DNA of 64,000 bases from RI-106 sp964496875 (lineage in GTDB: Bacteria; Cyanobacteriota; Vampirovibrionia; Obscuribacterales; Obscuribacteraceae). The stretch covers positions 1 through 64,000 of the forward strand of contig CAZCBH010000008.1 in assembly GCA_964496875.1 (NCBI GenBank). The letters are read 5' to 3'. Below are positions 40,460 through 49,658 of this stretch, piece by piece. The position numbers and the translations under genes are program-made. Below the pieces are notes generated by a model. The model did no database searches. It had not been told where the DNA came from and worked only from the letters and a program-made list of their open reading frames with translations. Positions within the stretch are counted from its first letter, which is position 1; each line of letters begins with the position of its first letter.

Positions 40460-43400
40460 ATGTCAAAGCAAGCAACCCCAAATCCGGAAGCCCGGGTGGG
40501 AGCAGTTTCTGCCGGCAATGAACCTAAAGCCGACCATTCCGAACTCCCCAAGCTATCCTTACTAGACATTCAATCACCTACCAGGGCAGATTCAAGAGAA
40601 GATGGCGACGCCATCGCCCACGAAGCAACCGTTGCCTGGCGCCCCGAAACCAAAGCTGAGACAGGCGCGAAAGACATCGACCTCTCGCCGCCGAAGGCAG
40701 ACCAGCAATTCGTGACCGGCATGGATGCCCACGGGCTTACCGGTCACAGCCTCTCTTTCAAAGACGGCGCCACCCTGACATTTGAAGATAAGCTGCCCCG
40801 AGAGCTCAAAGACAAAGACGGCGAAACCACCAGATTTCGGTGGGAAGGCGGCAAACTGACCGGGCTTCTTATGGACGACGGCACAAAGTGGCAGTTTGCC
40901 GATGGCAAATGGCTGCATCACGATACCACCGGAAAAGTAGACGGAAACGCCGACGGTCTGCGCTTTAACAATGGCGGCGCCGTCGAGACCATCAAAGGGC
41001 CCATCACCGAAGCCAGCCTGCGCAAACTGACAGATGGCTATCTTGCCGCCCCCGAGCGCACCGCCTCTGTCGCCCACCCCCCGGCAGACACTTCTATGGC
41101 GCCGGAGACTCTGACTGCGGCGGTAGAGACATTGCGCAAAGGTATCAGAAACGGAGATTCGCAGGCAGTGGATGTCACCCTGCGTTCTATACCAGAGCAG
41201 AATAAAGCTCAGTTAGAGTCGCTTTATAAACAGACAACCGAAAGAGATCTAAGAGACGAACTGCGCCATAAAGGCATGGGTGGCTCGGTGGCTTTATTGG
41301 AACCGCGGCAAGAAGCCCGGGATGCGGCCTGGCTGCAAACCAATCTAAAAAGCCTGGACAGTCTAGCCGGTTCAGGCGCTGAGCGTACTCTTGCAGAGCA
41401 TAACATCCGGGTCAGCCTGCGGGGCATGACCAAAGAACAGCGCCAGGCGCTTAGCAAAGAGCTAGAGCAAAAGACCGGTCGCAATTTAGAGCAGACGATC
41501 ACAGAAAGCAAAATGTCCGCGCCATCCAAAGAGATCTCGCTCATTTACGCCAAGAATGGCAACGACCTTAATGCAACTCAACTCAAACAAGTAGCTGATA
41601 TCGCGCTCGACTCCAGCGTCGACGGCGAACAAAAACTATTCATGTTCAAAGAAGCTTTTGCCGGTAACAGTGATGCGGCAAAAGAAGCTCGTCGGCTGTT
41701 TATGGGCGAAAACGGCGAGGGTGAGACCAGACTGAACAAAGCGTTCTCAAGCACCGATCAGCGCCGTCAGGCAGAGGACTATGCAAAATACGGCAAGCTA
41801 GATACCGCAACCTTCATCGATATGCAGCGCACCAGTTATGGTGTCGACCCGACCAAAGGCGTCGAGCTGGCACTGAGTTTGATGACACCCCAAGAGAGGC
41901 AACAATTCAAGCAGGGTCAACACCTGGCTCTCTCAGGAAAAACCGAAGGAGGCACCGCCAACGAGACCGAGTCCTTACGGTACTACGAACGTGTCAAGAA
42001 GTCTCTGGTGGAGGCATCGGGCAACACTTCCACTTTCTTCCAGTCCACCAGAGACAGAGCCGTTATCAAATGGGAAGACATGGCTGCCCATGGTGAGCCC
42101 ACGCTGCTTGGACGCATCGCCTCTGCCGAAGGTCGTCAAGCCGTCTTGAAGACAATCAAAGAGTTCACGCAAAAAGATCAGGAACTTATGAAAGACCCGG
42201 TCTATCGCAAACAGGTCTGGGATAGCATAGGAGGAGAACCTGGAGCCGACGAGAATTCTATATACACAAAATCCAAACTGAGCGGTATTGAGACCGAAGC
42301 AGCGAGAAAACAGCTGACAAAAATCTTTCCGGAGAATCTTCCTGTAGAAGCATCTTTGCAGCTGCGCCACCCTACCCTTGCCGAAGCGAGCGCAGACTAT
42401 ATTCAGTTCGACAAAAGAGAGCCCAATAGAGGTCAGGGACCGTCATTCACATTCGAAGCGCTTATGCATGCCAAGCCGGAAGATCTAGCCGCACTGTCGG
42501 GTGAACAAAGACGGATGCTCGGCGCTCGTATCCACTTGATACCGGATGGCGCCCGAGAGATAGCCACTCAGATGCTGAACAGTCTGCAAGAAGGCAAAGA
42601 TGTCGGCGCCGGCGCCCCGGAACAAGTGGTACTGGCCAAACTGAAGGGGGCTTCACCCCAGTCCATTGCAGAATCCATCACAAAAATGCCGGAATCCAAT
42701 CGAAAAGATCCTAATATGGAGAAGGCAGCCAAATACGCTTTTGATGATGATTTCGAACGTTACGGTCGCTCTGTGCTGGATGGCAAAGGAGTGAGCGCCG
42801 AGAATCTGCTGGCTATGAACACAGACAGAGGCGTCCTCTGGAACTCTGTCGATACCGGCAACTACTTCAAAGGGCTTAAACTGATACCGGATGCGGAGCG
42901 TAAGTCCATCCTCGAGAATGCCGACAAGGCTCGTGACAATGACCCTGTCGCCAAAGCCGCACTAGATAGAACTTTCAAGGGTCTCACGCCAGAACAACGC
43001 GAAGTCGCGCTGAATGTCCTAAAGCATCCGGATCAAGAGATGACCGTCGCCGATAGAATCCGGGCAAAATCACTGGGTGCGTCTTCTTTAGATCAGCAGA
43101 AGTTAATCGACGACTTCGCCAAGCTGCCTCCCCAGAGTCGTCTCGATGCCATCAACGAATATGCTAAAGCTTACAAAAGATTCCTTCCGGAGGATCTCTC
43201 CAAATCTGCCGACGAAAATCAAAAACGTCAAATCGAGCTCAGCCTGCCGATGTCCCGGGGGGATCTGGAGCGCGCTTTCAGAGACTCGGTAAAAGAGAAC
43301 GGTCAAGGTCTCTACGGATACAAAGCTCTTGGTGAAATTTCCATCGGCGAGGCGCAGAATCAGTTCCAATCGCAGTTACTGGAGAAACTGCCCCCGGAAA

Positions 43401-45544
43401 AACGTCAGGAGTTGGGCAAACAGATAGAAGAGAGTTTCCAGAAATATGTAAAAGCCCTCAAAGAAAACAGCGACGCAAAAGATCAGTACGCCAAAGATCT
43501 ATCCGACAAAATCATGTTCGTGGCAGGCTTCGCCGCCGGATCTCTACCGGTTGGTACCACAATGGTGCGTCTTGCCTTCACCGCAGCCACATCGGTGGCA
43601 GCCAGAGCAGGCACAGAGCATTTGATCAAAGGTGGACTGAACCAGTCTGATCTAACCCATGCAGCCATTCTGGGCACCGTCGACGCCGCCACCCTGGCAA
43701 GGGGCAGCGCCTTCAAAGGTCTCTTCGAGAAAAGCGTAACCAGCGCTCTAGAGAAACGCGGCTTAAATGGGACAGAGTCGGTGGTGCGATCAGTGTCTTC
43801 CGATTTCGAACAGTATCTGAAACGTGGTGAAAAAGATGCTCCTATCTTCCAGGCAGAGCTAACCAACAGGCTGAAACGCCAGGGCGTCGCAGATCCGGAA
43901 GTCGCAAGCCAGGAGATCATGCAGAGCTTCCGCCAGCAAGCCTTGCCTGAACGATTGAGATTGGGCTACGCCGAACTTCCCGGATCGAAAGAGGCTGTCA
44001 CAGAGATGCTTACTCTCGGACAGAAAAGTGCTCTTAATTCGGCAGTTGAAAGAGGCCTGATAGACGAAAACCAGGCTATCGCCATCAATAAAGTGGCGAT
44101 GAATCTGATAACCAACTTTGCAGAAAGGCCGGCAACCAGAGAACATAGCCTCCAGACTATAAAGTGGATCAACGAGAATCTGCGCTTTATCACCAGAGGT
44201 GCTGCCAGCCCAGAACAAGCCCGGGCTTACACAGACATATTCGTAATGGCGGCCGCACATCCCCATATGTCGTTCCCCATGGAAGCGCTCCGCGGAGCCG
44301 ACACCACCATGCTCAAGTTCTACCGCGAACAGATGAGCGGTGTGGCGGGTAAATTCAGACCACCTACCGGTGATGCCGCAGGCGGTGCCAGGTATGAGTA
44401 TGCTATGCAAAGCGAGATAATGGACGCCATCGCGAAATCAAATAATCCGGAGATGAAAAACTGGGTATTCATACCGGGTGGCAAGGGCTCCACCGCCGAT
44501 CATGCCGGTCTTGACGGTGCCCTGATAAACATAAAAGATGGACGGATCATGCCCATCGATTTGAAGAACTACAACATCGGCGATCAAGTGCGCTGGGCTA
44601 CACACATTCCGGGAAGAACCCCAGATGTGAACTTCAATCATAGAAGCACATACAACGACCAGACAGGAAGACTGGCTGTGGGAGCCAGACCATCCAGCGA
44701 AGCTGTAGAAGAGCATCTTCTTCGAATAATCAAAGAAAAACCTCACTGGACAATCAAGCCAGGCACCTTCTCGGATCTTAATCCGGAAAGCACCATTCGC
44801 TTCCCCAGCCTCTCTGACGGCCCGGCCGAGACGGATGCGGCGGGGCTTAGAAACCAGGCGGCAAGAATGCGGGAGTTCATAAGACAGGCGGATGCCAATA
44901 AAGGCGACAGCAACCTGGCACTGCTTCGGCAAAGACTGGAAAGTCCCCAGAATGGAAGCGGCGGGCTGCGCTTCGTAGAAAGAGAGATTGCCAAACTGGA
45001 AGCCGCCGGAGTAAAACCGGCAGCGGCAAAGGGGAGTGAAATCGACAGATTGCGCACCGTGGACGGCACTGTTACAGAGGCTGAAGCAAAAAGAATTGCT
45101 GCGCTCAGAGAGAAATTTGAAAGCACCGGTACCGGTGCGGATCTTCCCGGTGATCGAGAACTGATTACAACCCAGCGTGCCTTTGACAGGCTTGGTGTCA
45201 GACCAGATGCTGCCGACCTGGCGGCGCTTTTAAAAGCCAAGACACCGGAAGATATCGAGCGAGTCGCCAAAGAAAGTATTGTACGCAATCTGACAAAAGT
45301 GCTCCAGGATATCACGATAAGAGGCAAAGCCGCAGACAATCAGCTTGTTGAGTGGTCGAGTCTATTCTTCAACAGGCAGACCGGTGAGATAGATCGAGGC
45401 ATGCTGACCGAAATCGCAAAAGACAAGTATGAGAGCCAGAATCTGCGTGAACTGTTGCGCCTCTTTTACAAGAAACAACCCGCTACGGACAAAGCACGCA
45501 AAGAATTTGTAGATACAGCTATCGACAGGCTGGCTACGCTCTAA
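40460..45544 (+). CDS. Giant protein: annexin-like helical repeats and PD-(D/E)XK nuclease signature
   Basis: 1694 residues, no signal peptide. Residues 1-80 are disordered. About 85-180 is a beta domain (LSFKDGATLTFEDKLPREL, TTRFRWEGGKLTGLLMDDG). Residues about 215-1000 are helices with recurring annexin-like units: RSIPEQNKAQLESLYKQ then RDLRDELR; RGMTKEQRQALSKELEQ then RNLEQTI; LMTPQERQQF; LIPDAERKSILE; the calcium loop of annexins is not evident. Residues 1017-1085 are Gly/Ala-rich and hydrophobic. A domain at about 1305-1400 shows Glu1319 (MQSEIMDAI), Asp1352 (AGLDGALIN) and Asp1367-x-Lys1369 (MPIDLKNYN), the PD-(D/E)XK nuclease pattern. The C-terminus is helical. It reads as a toxin-like DNA-targeting effector. 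Confidence 0.65.
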   Translation: MSKQATPNPEARVGAVSAGNEPKADHSELPKLSLLDIQSPTRADSREDGDAIAHEATVAWRPETKAETGAKDIDLSPPKADQQFVTGMDAHGLTGHSLSFKDGATLTFEDKLPRELKDKDGETTRFRWEGGKLTGLLMDDGTKWQFADGKWLHHDTTGKVDGNADGLRFNNGGAVETIKGPITEASLRKLTDGYLAAPERTASVAHPPADTSMAPETLTAAVETLRKGIRNGDSQAVDVTLRSIPEQNKAQLESLYKQTTERDLRDELRHKGMGGSVALLEPRQEARDAAWLQTNLKSLDSLAGSGAERTLAEHNIRVSLRGMTKEQRQALSKELEQKTGRNLEQTITESKMSAPSKEISLIYAKNGNDLNATQLKQVADIALDSSVDGEQKLFMFKEAFAGNSDAAKEARRLFMGENGEGETRLNKAFSSTDQRRQAEDYAKYGKLDTATFIDMQRTSYGVDPTKGVELALSLMTPQERQQFKQGQHLALSGKTEGGTANETESLRYYERVKKSLVEASGNTSTFFQSTRDRAVIKWEDMAAHGEPTLLGRIASAEGRQAVLKTIKEFTQKDQELMKDPVYRKQVWDSIGGEPGADENSIYTKSKLSGIETEAARKQLTKIFPENLPVEASLQLRHPTLAEASADYIQFDKREPNRGQGPSFTFEALMHAKPEDLAALSGEQRRMLGARIHLIPDGAREIATQMLNSLQEGKDVGAGAPEQVVLAKLKGASPQSIAESITKMPESNRKDPNMEKAAKYAFDDDFERYGRSVLDGKGVSAENLLAMNTDRGVLWNSVDTGNYFKGLKLIPDAERKSILENADKARDNDPVAKAALDRTFKGLTPEQREVALNVLKHPDQEMTVADRIRAKSLGASSLDQQKLIDDFAKLPPQSRLDAINEYAKAYKRFLPEDLSKSADENQKRQIELSLPMSRGDLERAFRDSVKENGQGLYGYKALGEISIGEAQNQFQSQLLEKLPPEKRQELGKQIEESFQKYVKALKENSDAKDQYAKDLSDKIMFVAGFAAGSLPVGTTMVRLAFTAATSVAARAGTEHLIKGGLNQSDLTHAAILGTVDAATLARGSAFKGLFEKSVTSALEKRGLNGTESVVRSVSSDFEQYLKRGEKDAPIFQAELTNRLKRQGVADPEVASQEIMQSFRQQALPERLRLGYAELPGSKEAVTEMLTLGQKSALNSAVERGLIDENQAIAINKVAMNLITNFAERPATREHSLQTIKWINENLRFITRGAASPEQARAYTDIFVMAAAHPHMSFPMEALRGADTTMLKFYREQMSGVAGKFRPPTGDAAGGARYEYAMQSEIMDAIAKSNNPEMKNWVFIPGGKGSTADHAGLDGALINIKDGRIMPIDLKNYNIGDQVRWATHIPGRTPDVNFNHRSTYNDQTGRLAVGARPSSEAVEEHLLRIIKEKPHWTIKPGTFSDLNPESTIRFPSLSDGPAETDAAGLRNQAARMREFIRQADANKGDSNLALLRQRLESPQNGSGGLRFVEREIAKLEAAGVKPAAAKGSEIDRLRTVDGTVTEAEAKRIAALREKFESTGTGADLPGDRELITTQRAFDRLGVRPDAADLAALLKAKTPEDIERVAKESIVRNLTKVLQDITIRGKAADNQLVEWSSLFFNRQTGEIDRGMLTEIAKDKYESQNLRELLRLFYKKQPATDKARKEFVDTAIDRLATL

Positions 45545-45769
45545 TCTGCAAAAGCATGAAGTTAGAAGATATATCGATCCGGCCGGCTTGAAGAAAACGG
45601 ACATAAATATTAGGATTGACAATGGTTGTTATTCAGACCTCCGCCCTTCATTCGGGAAGCACCAGAGTGCAGAATACAGATCAACTCGATTCAGTTCATA
45701 TCTAACCACCAGATCGTGGCTTGGACAGAAGAAGGGAATGTCAATATCCACCAGCTATTGGAGGTCGAT

Positions 45770-46567
45770 ATGAAATTATCTGCGCCCATCTATATTTTAA
45801 AAAATAGAGCAAAGGCTCTAAAAAGATTGAATAGTATCTCTCTTGCCGAAGCATTGGATCGCATCGCTAGAGAGGAAGGCTACTCGACCTGGTCTTTGCT
45901 AATGACCAAAGAAGAGAATCGGCTGCCGAACAGATACGACGAGATCCTCGACTATCTCAATCCGGGTGACACCGTTCTTGTTGCAGCAAGACCGCACATA
46001 GGCAAGCTGCTCTTCGTGCTGGGTCTATTGGAAGCAGCAGGTCTTCAGTACGGAAGGAACAACTATATCTTTTCTTTGATTGAAAGTGAAGAAGAGATCA
46101 AATCGAGACTGGTTGTCGACTTAGCCGATAAAAACTATTCCTGCTCGATAGATTGCTCGGACGATATCTGTGCAGACTACATAGTAGATGTCACCGGAAG
46201 CGATATCAAAGAAGGCGATATGATTTTGATCGACTATCTGCAGATGCTCGATGAAAAACGCGTGAATCCGCCATTGCAGCTCCAGGTTGAGAGATTGAAA
46301 AGCCACGCCAGAGAGAAAGGCTGCATCATATTCTTCATCTGTCAAATAGACCGGCGCGTGCAAAACAGAGCCGATCAAAGACCGACCATTGACGATATCA
46401 GGCTGCCGAACCAGCTTGATCTGAGGCTATTCAACAAGAAGATACTGTTATTTCGAGAGCGTCCGGATGCCATCGATGCAGAGATATGCATCTGTGCCCG
46501 GGAGAATCATCGTATCAATACGGGATTCGACCCGGTAGAGAGGCGTTTTTTCGATTTATCTTTATAA
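45770..46567 (+). CDS. DnaB-type RecA-fold ATPase-like protein with altered Walker A
   Basis: 265 residues from ATG 45770, preceded by GGAGG; a longer frame from 45626 has no site. The N-terminus (LSAPIYILKNRAKALKRLN, LAEALDRIAREEGYSTWSLL) is a short helical adapter. The rest follows replicative-helicase C-terminal domains: ARPHIGKLLFVLGLLEAAG (Walker A), MILIDYLQMLDEKR (Walker B, as in DnaB IDYLQL), CQIDRRVQNRADQRPTIDDIRL (DnaB SQLSR...RPxxSDLR) and KKILLFRER. The Thr/Ser after GK is Leu, so ATP/Mg binding may be lost. It follows the giant nuclease-like gene by 225 bases on the same strand. Confidence 0.75.
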   Translation: MKLSAPIYILKNRAKALKRLNSISLAEALDRIAREEGYSTWSLLMTKEENRLPNRYDEILDYLNPGDTVLVAARPHIGKLLFVLGLLEAAGLQYGRNNYIFSLIESEEEIKSRLVVDLADKNYSCSIDCSDDICADYIVDVTGSDIKEGDMILIDYLQMLDEKRVNPPLQLQVERLKSHAREKGCIIFFICQIDRRVQNRADQRPTIDDIRLPNQLDLRLFNKKILLFRERPDAIDAEICICARENHRINTGFDPVERRFFDLSL

Positions 46568-46584
46568 AGATGCGCATAGCACAG

Positions 46585-46603
46585 GGGCATCGACTCGATG
46601 CCC
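46585..46603 (+). terminator. Hairpin downstream of the DnaB-like gene
   Basis: GGGCATCGA-C-TCGATGCCC, a perfect 9-base stem (the loop will open further), followed by a weak pyrimidine tract CTCTTCCT. Likely a terminator, 18 bases after the stop. Confidence 0.55.
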
Positions 46604-46695
46604 TCTTCCTATCATAAGGTTGACTATAGAAAGATATAGGCACCTTTCACAAACCTTGCGCTATGATTAATACATAGGGAAAAATCAATCAGGGA

Positions 46696-46716
46696 TAACC
46701 TTTTAAGAAGGTTATT
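46696..46716. promoter_or_regulatory. Palindrome upstream of the XRE regulator gene
   Basis: ATAACCTT-TTAAG-AAGGTTAT, perfect 8-base arms, 36 bases before the GTG start. It has the size and place of an operator for a dimeric helix-turn-helix repressor, so autoregulation is plausible. It could also be a transcribed hairpin. Confidence 0.45.
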
Positions 46717-46752
46717 TAGAAGATTCAGCGAATTATTAGTGGTGAAGGAGGT

Positions 46753-47001
46753 GTGAAGCTAATCGCTATGAAAAGGAACCCTAGAACTCTTTTAGGCTGG
46801 GCTGTGGAATGTCACAGACAGAAATTCGATCTATCGAGGGCAGAATTGGCAGATTTAGCCAACTGTGAAGTCGAAGAAATCCGCGAGTTCGAAAGAAGCG
46901 GACAATTACCGTCGCTCATGAGCCTGACCAACATGTGCGAAGCATTCAGACTTTCGCTTGCCGAGATGGTGAAGTTCTCTCAGCAACAGCCCAAGCCTTA
47001 G
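46753..47001 (+). CDS. XRE-family helix-turn-helix regulator
   Basis: 82 residues. The DNA-binding domain fills most of it: LLGWAVECHRQKFDLSRAELADLANCEVEEIREFERSG in two pieces, then LPSLMSLTNMCEAFRLSLAEM. The start is uncertain: GTG 46753 has GGTGA 7 bases upstream and AGGAGGT abutting it, while ATG 46768 sits 16 bases after GGAGG. There is no partner toxin gene next to it. It may control itself through the palindrome at 46696-46716. Confidence 0.8.
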   Translation: MKLIAMKRNPRTLLGWAVECHRQKFDLSRAELADLANCEVEEIREFERSGQLPSLMSLTNMCEAFRLSLAEMVKFSQQQPKP

Positions 47002-47029
47002 AACAATAATTCTCCAACTTCCCTAAGAA

Positions 47030-48193
47030 TCAGAGCTTCTCTATCGCTTTTCGATGCTCGGCTTTCTCTGCCGCTTTTCTATCAGCAGCCGCCCGATCTC
47101 TATTGCCGAGGGCTTCATGGCATGCCGCTCTTGCCGAATAGTAGACAGACAAGTCGGTATCGAGGGAGATGGCAGCGTTATAATCTAACAGAGCGCGTCG
47201 AGGCTCTCCCAGTTTCATAAAGACATCGCCGCGCCTTTTCAGCGCCTCATCATCGGTGGGATCGCCTTTGATCAATGCAGAATAATCTTCGACTGCGCCT
47301 TTGAGGTCTTTCATCTTCTCCAGAAGACCGGCTCGCAAATATCTTGCCCGGGCTACCTCCGGACCTGACTCGATAATCACCGTATAGTCTTTGAAAGCGT
47401 TCTGATACTGCCCGGCTTCCTCATAGAACTCCGCCCGGGCAAAACGCTGCGCCCATCTGTCCGGCTGCAATTTCAAGGTCGCGCTCATATCATCTATAGC
47501 TTTTCCGTACTGACCGTCATTGCCATAGGCCATGCCGCGATATGCATAGTAACCGGCCACACCAGGGTCCAATTCGATAGCCTTATCATAGTGTTTAATC
47601 GCCTCTTTGGGACTCGACTTTTCCGAACTCCATACCCCCATGAAAAAATGCGCTTTAGAGTTACCGGGCTCCAGCTCGAGGGCCCGCTTCAAATCGGCCA
47701 GGCCCTCTCTTTCATATTCTTCGGTATCAGATATGGAGGCTTTGTGAAAAGCCGCTTTGGCTCGGTTTAATAAAGCTTCCACACTATTGGCAGAGAGCTT
47801 CACAGCCTGGTCGGCATGTTGGTAAGCACGATTATAATCATCCCTATCATTATAATACTGAGCCAGATTCAACTCGACGGTGACATTGCCGGCATCCAAC
47901 CTACTGGCAAGCTCAAGTTCCCGGGCAGCTTTGTCTAACTGTCCGCTTTTCCTATGCTGCTCTGCACGCTGGACTAGCTTATTGAACTCAACGCGGTCGA
48001 AGCGTTCGAAAGCATCTTGTTTCGATGAATCAGCCGGCTTATTCGAACTGGTTGAACTGTTCAATTTACTGGGCGGCTTGCCTTTTGCGCTGGTATCTGT
48101 TCTCTCGCTGACAGCGCATCCCAAAAGCAAGCAGGAAACCAGGATGCAAATTCCTGCGCCGGGAGCTATCGATTCAGGCTTTGACCAGGGCAT
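47030..48193 (-). CDS. TPR lipoprotein
   Basis: 387 residues. The N-terminus ends in the lipobox LLLGC (ICILVSCLLLGCAVS), so it is probably a lipoprotein anchored at Cys26. A Ser/Lys-rich linker follows, and then at least eight TPRs from residue 70 to the end (KAARELELASRLDAGNVTVE, AIKHYDKAIELDPGVAGYYA, RALLDYNAAISLDTDLSVYY). The consensus placement of Trp/Gly/Tyr/Ala/Pro is good. It is likely a periplasmic or outer-membrane scaffold. Single gene. Confidence 0.8.
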   Translation of the reverse strand: MPWSKPESIAPGAGICILVSCLLLGCAVSERTDTSAKGKPPSKLNSSTSSNKPADSSKQDAFERFDRVEFNKLVQRAEQHRKSGQLDKAARELELASRLDAGNVTVELNLAQYYNDRDDYNRAYQHADQAVKLSANSVEALLNRAKAAFHKASISDTEEYEREGLADLKRALELEPGNSKAHFFMGVWSSEKSSPKEAIKHYDKAIELDPGVAGYYAYRGMAYGNDGQYGKAIDDMSATLKLQPDRWAQRFARAEFYEEAGQYQNAFKDYTVIIESGPEVARARYLRAGLLEKMKDLKGAVEDYSALIKGDPTDDEALKRRGDVFMKLGEPRRALLDYNAAISLDTDLSVYYSARAACHEALGNRDRAAADRKAAEKAEHRKAIEKL

Positions 48194-48361
48194 CGAGTCG
48201 AGCTTTCCTGAATGGCCGCACTATATGAATTTAGCAAATAGAACTGATAAATGATAGCTTCCTGACTCAATATGCAAGTAGGTCCTGACTCTTAACGCTA
48301 AGGCGAGCTATGTCACAAGCTATAATGCAAATATGAGAATAATTCGGAGCTTATTTCAGCC

Positions 48362-49441
48362 ATGGCTAGAAGACCGGATAAAGGCAGCAAAGACATCTTC
48401 ATAATCGCTGCTATTACCATGGTGATAGTCGGCGCGCTCATTTTTTACCTGCTTCGCATCCTCGGTCATGCCGAAAAGCATGTGGACACGGTCAAGAAAA
48501 CCAAAATCAAATACTCCGAATCCCTTACCTGGAGGTCAGATAAAGCGGCAAGCGAAGACAAGGTAAAATCCGACTACATGAACTATCGCACTCAGACCAA
48601 GGCGGACTATGGAGACCTCAATCTGACCAAAAACTCCTTTATTTTAATGGGCAAGATGACCCATCTAAAAGAGCTCAGAATGACTAGAGCAACTTTCAAG
48701 GAAAGTTGGCTCAAATATCTGACCAATTTGCCGCTGCGTCACCTTGGTCTCCATGCCACTCCGATATCCGATAAATCAATACCGGTGATTCTCTCCATTA
48801 AAGGTCTGGAAAGTCTAGAGATAGGTGACACCGAAGTAACCGACCAGGGTCTCGCCGAGCTGTCAGCATCCCGTTCTATTACTCACCTGGAAATCAATCT
48901 GGAAAGAAGAATCACTAATGACGGTATCAAGAACCTTGCCAACATGCCCCAGCTACGCATCCTGGAATTTGCCGGCAGCAAGAATGTCACCGCCGCATGC
49001 CTGGCGGATCTAACTCCGCTAAAGAATCTCGAAAATCTGGGAATCAACTATTTGCAGGTCGAGCCCAAAGACCTGGATGTCCTGGAAGAATTCAAAAGGC
49101 TGTCTTTGATCGACGCGTCGGACTGCAGCCTGAATGACTCTTGCGTCGCCAGAATTGCCCGGGTGCCATCCCTGACCGTTATAAATCTGAACGGCAGCAA
49201 CTTGACCGACAAAGGTCTTGAAAAACTCACCTCCTTAAAAAATCTGCAGCTCCTTTCTTTGAAAGATTGCCCTAATCTGACCGACAGGGGGATCCAAGAA
49301 CTTCAGCAAAAGCTCCCCCGATGCCATGTCGTCTACCCCAAAAGAACGGGTCTGGCCAAGAAGCTGCAGCGGGAGGATGTCCAAATGGAGCTGCTTCTAC
49401 TAAAAGACGAAGCCAAAAACGAGCTGGAGAAAATGAAGTGA
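48362..49441 (+). CDS. Membrane-anchored leucine-rich-repeat protein
   Basis: 359 residues. A membrane segment (IFIIAAITMVIVGALIFYLL) near the start is followed by a coiled polar stretch and LRRs of the cysteine-containing/AMN1-like type at about residues 80-320: LRHLGLHATPISDKSI, LESLEIGDTEVTDQGLAEL, LSLIDASDCSLNDSCVARI and LQLLSLKDCPNLTDRGIQEL. The same repeat type makes up the C-terminus of the kinase at 60229-62064, so the two may interact or share ancestry. The C-terminal 40 residues are helical and charged. GGAG lies 12 bases before the ATG. Function: probably a protein-binding scaffold. Confidence 0.75.
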   Translation: MARRPDKGSKDIFIIAAITMVIVGALIFYLLRILGHAEKHVDTVKKTKIKYSESLTWRSDKAASEDKVKSDYMNYRTQTKADYGDLNLTKNSFILMGKMTHLKELRMTRATFKESWLKYLTNLPLRHLGLHATPISDKSIPVILSIKGLESLEIGDTEVTDQGLAELSASRSITHLEINLERRITNDGIKNLANMPQLRILEFAGSKNVTAACLADLTPLKNLENLGINYLQVEPKDLDVLEEFKRLSLIDASDCSLNDSCVARIARVPSLTVINLNGSNLTDKGLEKLTSLKNLQLLSLKDCPNLTDRGIQELQQKLPRCHVVYPKRTGLAKKLQREDVQMELLLLKDEAKNELEKMK

Positions 49442-49563
49442 TCTTGCCCGCCCCAATGTCCTGATGTTCGGCGACTTCGCCTGGAATAGCAAACGGTCGA
49501 AGGACCAGGAGACAAGATATGAAAGTTGGCTCTCCAAACACAAAAGAGATTATAAACCTGCTG

Positions 49564-49583
49564 CGTTAACTGAACGCAAACAC
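49564..49583 (-). repeat. 20-base element shared with a promoter at 52549-52568, copy 1
   Basis: CGTTAACTGAACGCAAACAC (plus strand). On the minus strand it supplies TTGCGT (49579-49574), with TATAAT at 49554-49549, spaced 19. It lies between two convergent genes, where a gene promoter is not expected, so it may drive a small or antisense RNA, or be a remnant. Confidence 0.45.
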
Positions 49584-49658
49584 CATAATCTTCCACAGAA
49601 CTTAAATCAGCAGAGCACAATGGAATAGATAAGTTGTTTCCGAATTCAAAAATTGTTG

